Shown here in pieces: positions 60,417 to 64,000 of a DNA stretch of 64,000 bases. Positions within the stretch are counted from its first letter, which is position 1. Every line of letters begins with the position of its first letter. Source of the DNA: Sporolactobacillus vineae DSM 21990 = SL153 (lineage in GTDB: Bacteria > Bacillota > Bacilli > Bacillales > Sporolactobacillaceae); assembly GCF_000377985.1 (NCBI RefSeq), contig NZ_KB899044.1:332966-396965 (forward strand). The letters are read 5' to 3'. The notes below the pieces were generated by a model that searched no databases, was not told the origin of the DNA, and saw only the letters and a program-made list of their open reading frames with translations. The position numbers and the translations under genes were made by a program.

Positions 60417-61115
60417 CTAACGGTCGCTGACAACGACGTAAGCCACTTTGACCGGGCCGTGCACGCCGACGACAAGCCGCATCTCAATATCGGCGCTGTT
60501 ACTTGGACCCGAAATAAAGTTGATATAATGCGATATTTCTTTACCGTCAGCAATGTCGCTCTCCACCTGCTGCATCGCCTGTGTCAGCCTTGGAACGATC
60601 ACACTGGCCGGAACAATAACGATGGAAGCAACCGGCAGCAGACTGACGCTTCTTGCCTTATCCTTGTCATGGTACAGGCCTGCTGTAGCCGATTCAGCAA
60701 GCATCACATCGCAGACAGACAGTCCGATATTGGCCTGAGCGGCACGATCAATGTTCTTGTGGCCCTCAGCAACATTCCAGGTCTCAATGTGATATTTTTC
60801 AAAAAGACTATTTAATCCATACTCCGTAAATCGCCCGTCTCTCGTTGCGATTGCCGGAGCGCCGCCATATTCCTGAATGACCTGATCGAGCTGATCGGGT
60901 AATCCCGCAGCATCCGTTTCAAATACCTTTGTGTATACTGCTTCAGCAGCATTTTTCAGGACATCGGTCAGTTCTCTTCGTGAGGCCCCCCGACGGACTC
61001 CGAACTGCGGCTGATGCGTCCATTCAGGTGTTTTTACATATTCTCCGGCTTTGCGGTTCAGTTTCGAAGCAATGTTCTGAAGAAATGATTCCCGATTTTC
61101 GATCGTTCCGCTCAT
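60417..61115 (-). CDS. lutC: Lactate utilization protein LutC
   Basis: 232-aa LUD-domain protein with [32 protein letters not shown] and [22 protein letters not shown], the conserved end of LutC. Part of the LutABC complex that oxidises L-lactate to pyruvate without LldD. Overlaps the lutB stop by 4 nt. Convergent with proA; no clear terminator was seen between them. Confidence 0.92.
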   Translation of the reverse strand: MSGTIENRESFLQNIASKLNRKAGEYVKTPEWTHQPQFGVRRGASRRELTDVLKNAAEAVYTKVFETDAAGLPDQLDQVIQEYGGAPAIATRDGRFTEYGLNSLFEKYHIETWNVAEGHKNIDRAAQANIGLSVCDVMLAESATAGLYHDKDKARSVSLLPVASIVIVPASVIVPRLTQAMQQVESDIADGKEISHYINFISGPSNSADIEMRLVVGVHGPVKVAYVVVSDR

Positions 61116-62572
61116 TGCTGTTCACCCGTTTCGTGATTTTTACCCGTCATTTCAGACTGCTTGTGTTTCCGAAACCAGGTCCTGAAGTCTTCCTGACTCG
61201 GCTGCGGCAAATCGCGTCCGTGTGTCCAAGGTTTCATCGGACCCGGTCCCTTCTCAATCGCGCCGTCATGTACCAGTGGTTTCAGGATAAACGGAGCGGT
61301 TTTCATCCCTGCCCGATAGAGCCGCGGCGAGCTTGCACCGATGCTGAACGTCTTCATGCCTGCTTTTTCAGAGAAAGGCGGTTTCCCGCCGCCTTCAACA
61401 TATTTCTCCCTGTGCCGGATCAGCAGTTTATGGAGCGGAATTCGGACAGGGCAGGCCTCGGTACAGGCGGCACACAGGCTCGACGCGTAAGGCAGTTTGC
61501 CATATTCCTTATAACCGCCGAGGATCGGTGAGAGCACAGCGCCGATCGGACCCGGATAAATCGAACCGTAGGCGTGGCCGCCAATATGGCGATATACCGG
61601 ACATACATTGAGGCAGGCAGCACAGCGGATGCATTGCAGCGCTGACTGAAACTCCGTTCCCAGCGCCCTTGACCGTCCGCCGTCAAGTATGACGAGATAA
61701 TAATCTTGCGGACTGTCCACCGTATCCGGCTGGGCTCCGGGTGTAATATCCGTCACATAAGTTGTGAGCCGCTGTCCGACAGAACTGCGGCACAGTAAGG
61801 TGACCAGGACATCGAGTTCTTTCCAACTGGGTACCAGGCGTTCCATACCCATAACCGTGATCTGCGTTTTCGGGAAAGTCGTTACCATATTGGCATTGCC
61901 TTCATTGGTCACCAGACAGATACTGCCGGTTTCGGACACCGCAAAATTACATCCGGTAATCCCGACATCCGCATGCAGAAATTTTCCACGTAAAGTTTTT
62001 CGGGCGAATCCGGCGAGTTCTTTGGGCTCATCCGTGCCGGTGTACCCGATCTTCCGGAAAGAATCACGTATTTGCTGCCTGTTCTTGTGCACTGACGGGA
62101 CAACTATATGTGACGGCCGGTCATGGTCGACCTGAAGGATAAATTCTGCCAGATCCGTTTCGAGCACGTCACAGCCCTCTTCTTCAAGCGCCTCGTTCAG
62201 ACTGATTTCTTCAGTTACCATTGATTTGGATTTTACGATGTTTTTGGCCTTTTTCTTCCGGACGACCTTTTTTATGTACTCACGCGCTTCTTCGGCCGTT
62301 TGTGCAAAAAACACATGACCGCCGCGTGCGGCAAATTGGTCGCTGAGCTGTTTCAGATAATAGTCCAGATGATTGAGTGTAAACTGGCGGATTTCTTCTC
62401 CCGCATCACGCCAGTCTTCCCAGTTTCCCAGAGTCGGGTCGCCGGTCGTCGCTTTCCGCTTCTTCTCTCTCAGACCGTCCTGTGCGGATGACACGGCATT
62501 AACCATGAACGTATTGTGAATTGCCTGATCCACACCCTCAAAGAAGGGTAGATTCCCGACTTTCATCGGCAT
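61112..62572 (-). CDS. lutB: Lactate utilization iron-sulfur protein LutB
   Basis: 486 aa: N-terminal LUD domain (to about 290; [32 protein letters not shown]) and two [4Fe-4S] motifs [14 protein letters not shown] and [20 protein letters not shown] at 62572 behind AGGGGG; a GTG three codons upstream is less likely. Start lies within the 3' end of lutA, implying coupled translation. Confidence 0.93.
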   Translation of the reverse strand: MPMKVGNLPFFEGVDQAIHNTFMVNAVSSAQDGLREKKRKATTGDPTLGNWEDWRDAGEEIRQFTLNHLDYYLKQLSDQFAARGGHVFFAQTAEEAREYIKKVVRKKKAKNIVKSKSMVTEEISLNEALEEEGCDVLETDLAEFILQVDHDRPSHIVVPSVHKNRQQIRDSFRKIGYTGTDEPKELAGFARKTLRGKFLHADVGITGCNFAVSETGSICLVTNEGNANMVTTFPKTQITVMGMERLVPSWKELDVLVTLLCRSSVGQRLTTYVTDITPGAQPDTVDSPQDYYLVILDGGRSRALGTEFQSALQCIRCAACLNVCPVYRHIGGHAYGSIYPGPIGAVLSPILGGYKEYGKLPYASSLCAACTEACPVRIPLHKLLIRHREKYVEGGGKPPFSEKAGMKTFSIGASSPRLYRAGMKTAPFILKPLVHDGAIEKGPGPMKPWTHGRDLPQPSQEDFRTWFRKHKQSEMTGKNHETGEQQ

Positions 62573-63317
62573 GATGATCACCCCCTTCTGTTTCAGGTCT
62601 GCTGTTCAGAATTTGGGCAATATGCAGCACTTTAATCGGCTTTCCCATTCTTCTGAGGCGCCCGCCGATATTCATCAGACAGCTCGCGTCCGCACCGATT
62701 AATACATCTGCCTTTGTTTCTTCGATATGCCTGATCTTCTCGTCAACCATCTGTTCGGAAATCGGGAACATTTTGACTGAGAAGGTACCGCCGAAACCGC
62801 AGCAGTCATAATTATTCGGCAGTTTAACCAGTTCAAGGCCTTTCACATGGCTCAACAATTTATAATGCGATTCTCTTTCTCCGAGAAGACGCGTCATATG
62901 ACACGAGGTATGCAGCGTCGCACGGGCATGATACTCTGCACCGACATCCTCAACACCCAGGACATGTACGATAAACTGAGTAAACTCATAAGTTTTTTCA
63001 GCAATTGCCACTGCTTTCTCATGCCATACCGGATCGTCTGCAAAAAAATCCGGATACTCGTGAAACATGGCAGCACAAGAACCGGAGGGACAGACAATAT
63101 ATTCCGAATTCGAGAAAGCCCGGATCATTTGCTTAGCCGGACCCCTGGAATCTTCAATGTAACCGCTGTTAAATGCCGGCTGGCCACAGCATACCTGACC
63201 TTCAGGAACATCAACATCGCAACCCAGTCTTTCAAGAACCTCGGTGACATCCTTTAAAACGTCAACATAAAAGAGTTCTCCCAGACAGGTGGTAAACAAT
63301 GAAACTTTCGTTTTCAT
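62538..63317 (-). CDS. lutA: Lactate utilization protein LutA
   Basis: 259 aa with two CCG domains: [11 protein letters not shown] (first) and [13 protein letters not shown] (second), plus [13 protein letters not shown], giving the Cys residues for iron-sulfur or heterodisulfide-reductase-like chemistry. First gene of lutABC. The C-terminal about 20 residues (after IAQILNSR) exceed the usual LutA end and overlap lutB by about 35 nt. Start at ATG 63317 (63320 is equivalent), with GGAAGAGG upstream. Confidence 0.9.
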   Translation of the reverse strand: MKTKVSLFTTCLGELFYVDVLKDVTEVLERLGCDVDVPEGQVCCGQPAFNSGYIEDSRGPAKQMIRAFSNSEYIVCPSGSCAAMFHEYPDFFADDPVWHEKAVAIAEKTYEFTQFIVHVLGVEDVGAEYHARATLHTSCHMTRLLGERESHYKLLSHVKGLELVKLPNNYDCCGFGGTFSVKMFPISEQMVDEKIRHIEETKADVLIGADASCLMNIGGRLRRMGKPIKVLHIAQILNSRPETEGGDHHADESRESTLL

Positions 63318-63412
63318 CATCCTCTTCCCAATCTCCATTATACTCTTACACTAGCTAACTTTTTTCAGTCGGAAACAACCACTTGCAGTGCTTCGGATCT
63401 TGATGAAATTTC

Positions 63413-63473
63413 GTGAAAATGGATGTTCACAATTTATCCTTTCAATTATCACATTTTAGACGTACTTTGACAA
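63413..63473 (-). promoter_or_regulatory. Promoter and operator-like repeat of lutABC
   Basis: TTGTCA (63468-63473) and GATAAT (63445-63450), 17-nt spacer, minus strand, with TGT before the -10. About 8 nt after the expected start lies GTGAA-N8-TTCAC (63413-63430), a repressor-site candidate. The 5' UTR would be about 120 nt. Confidence 0.5.
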
Positions 63474-63701
63474 ATTGCAACTTTTTCAGCTCAATCCATA
63501 AGCTTATTCATTTGTTGCCCATTGATTATTTAACGAGCTCTGATGAACCGGGCTGTTGTTTCCCGCTGCAGGTATTCGCTCTTCTCGTTATATTGCGCAG
63601 GGCCAGATGAAGCGCTAATCCTGCGGGAATCTCACATCTTCCGATGTGCCAATTGATGACATGAAAAAGCAAAATTATTTAAACCGGTTCATAGGTTAAA
63701 A
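63474..63701. other. Non-coding spacer between lut promoter and rRNA terminator
   Basis: I see no convincing gene. The only notable structure is a tetraloop hairpin CACATC-TTCC-GATGTG (near 63635-63650). Short open frames lack ribosome sites. Confidence 0.5.
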
Positions 63702-63737
63702 AAAGAGACATCCTCCATTTCTGGAAAATGCCTCTTT
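63702..63737 (-). terminator. Terminator of the rRNA operon
   Basis: AAAGAG/CTCTTT with an A-C mismatch and inner CAT/ATG; followed on the minus strand by a TTTTTTT run, about 10 nt after 5S rRNA. Confidence 0.75.
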
Positions 63738-63745
63738 ATCTTTTG

Positions 63746-63861
63746 CCTGGCAGTGACCTACTCTCACAGGGGGACAGCCCCCCACTACCATCGGCGCCGA
63801 AGAGCTTAACGGCCGTGTTCGGGATGGGAACGGGTGTGACCTCTTCGCTATAACCGCCAGA
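63746..63861 (-). rRNA. rrf: 5S ribosomal RNA
   Basis: About 116 nt on the minus strand, from TCTGGCGGTTATAGCG to CACTGCCAGGC. Contains the conserved GAAGAGGTCACACCCGTTCC, CCGAACACGG and CGCCGATGGTAGT segments, and the ends pair (CTGGC/GCCAG). No tRNA gene lies between it and the terminator. Confidence 0.95.
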
Positions 63862-63942
63862 CGTAAACCCGGCCTGGACCGAGCCTTCAAAACTGGTAAC
63901 GAATGTTTTGCCATGTCGATCTGCCTGATCCTTAACCCTTCC

Positions 63943-64000
63943 GGGTTAAGCCCTCGGCCGATTAGTATCTGTCCGCTTCACGCGTCACCGCGCTTCCACT
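63943..64000 (-). rRNA. rrl: 23S ribosomal RNA, 3' end (partial)
   Basis: The minus strand reads ACAGATACTAATCGGCCGAGG followed by GCTTAACC, the conserved 3' terminus of 23S rRNA; the gene continues beyond the right edge. The end is placed at the CTTAACC that pairs with the 23S 5' end. An 80-nt spacer separates it from 5S. Confidence 0.93.

Noticed and set aside
1..64000. CRISPR arrays, insertion sequences, prophage or integrase-bounded islands
   Set aside because: No repeat-spacer pattern, transposase or flanking repeats were found; the only integrase-like gene is xerD in its conserved location.

Overview
The window looks like chromosome of a low-to-moderate GC, endospore-forming member of the Bacilli. 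Sporulation genes (the start of spoIIAA, dacF, spoIIM, a YjcZ-type small protein, a Kin-type histidine kinase) sit beside lactic-acid-bacterium-like traits (2,3-BPG-dependent phosphoglycerate mutase, CtsR-type control of a small heat-shock protein). Gene order follows Bacillus subtilis in several blocks: spoIIAA-dacF-pupG-xerD-yqzK-fur-spoIIM-nudF, yqjE-dinB-rnz with a nearby SDR gene, and lpdV-bkdAA-bkdAB-bkdB. A Sporolactobacillus-like organism fits best; that is inference from gene content, not a database result.

Layout. 1-6.5 kb: sporulation, purine and DNA-repair block on the minus strand; phosphopentomutase (drm) is absent from its usual place and XerD has lost its catalytic residues. 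6.5-10.2 kb: nicotinamidase, thioredoxin, CzcD-type zinc exporter with a palindromic operator, DeoD and Nudix genes. 10.3-12.7 kb: a three-gene flavin electron-transfer module (FMN-binding protein, ApbE, RnfD/NqrB-like membrane protein). 12.9-18.5 kb: AI-2E-family permease, acetoin dehydrogenase acoABC (no E3 gene) behind a promoter with a cre site, and an SDR. 18.7-23.5 kb: amt with a GlnR/TnrA box, rnz, dinB, M20 peptidase. 23.7-31.2 kb: a Prli42-like miniprotein, a two-component system, two GT-C glycosyltransferases, PAP2 phosphatase, YjcZ-like protein. 31.4-36.3 kb: branched-chain 2-oxoacid dehydrogenase operon. 36.4-39.1 kb: VOC protein, MscS channel, small unknowns.

39.2-43.1 kb: heterodimeric ABC exporter behind a leader-peptide/terminator attenuator. 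43.1-49.5 kb: hsp20, topB, SGNH hydrolase, split threonine/serine exporter, gpmA with an attenuator-like leader, and an orphan small RNA candidate. 49.5-53.6 kb: amidase and the feoA-feoB-FeoB-associated iron operon under a Fur box. 53.7-57.5 kb: sporulation-type kinase, DUF2653 pair, PatB, redoxin. 57.6-60.4 kb: T-box-controlled proBA. 60.4-63.5 kb: lutABC. 63.7-64 kb: 5S and the 3' end of 23S rRNA on the minus strand.

Metabolically the window combines recycling of fermentation end products (acetoin and lactate oxidation, branched-chain keto-acid oxidation) with an extracytoplasmic flavin electron outlet and iron uptake. The most noteworthy observations are the catalytically dead XerD, the undocumented 34-aa leader peptide before the ABC exporter, the flavin module, and two small RNA or attenuator candidates next to gpmA.
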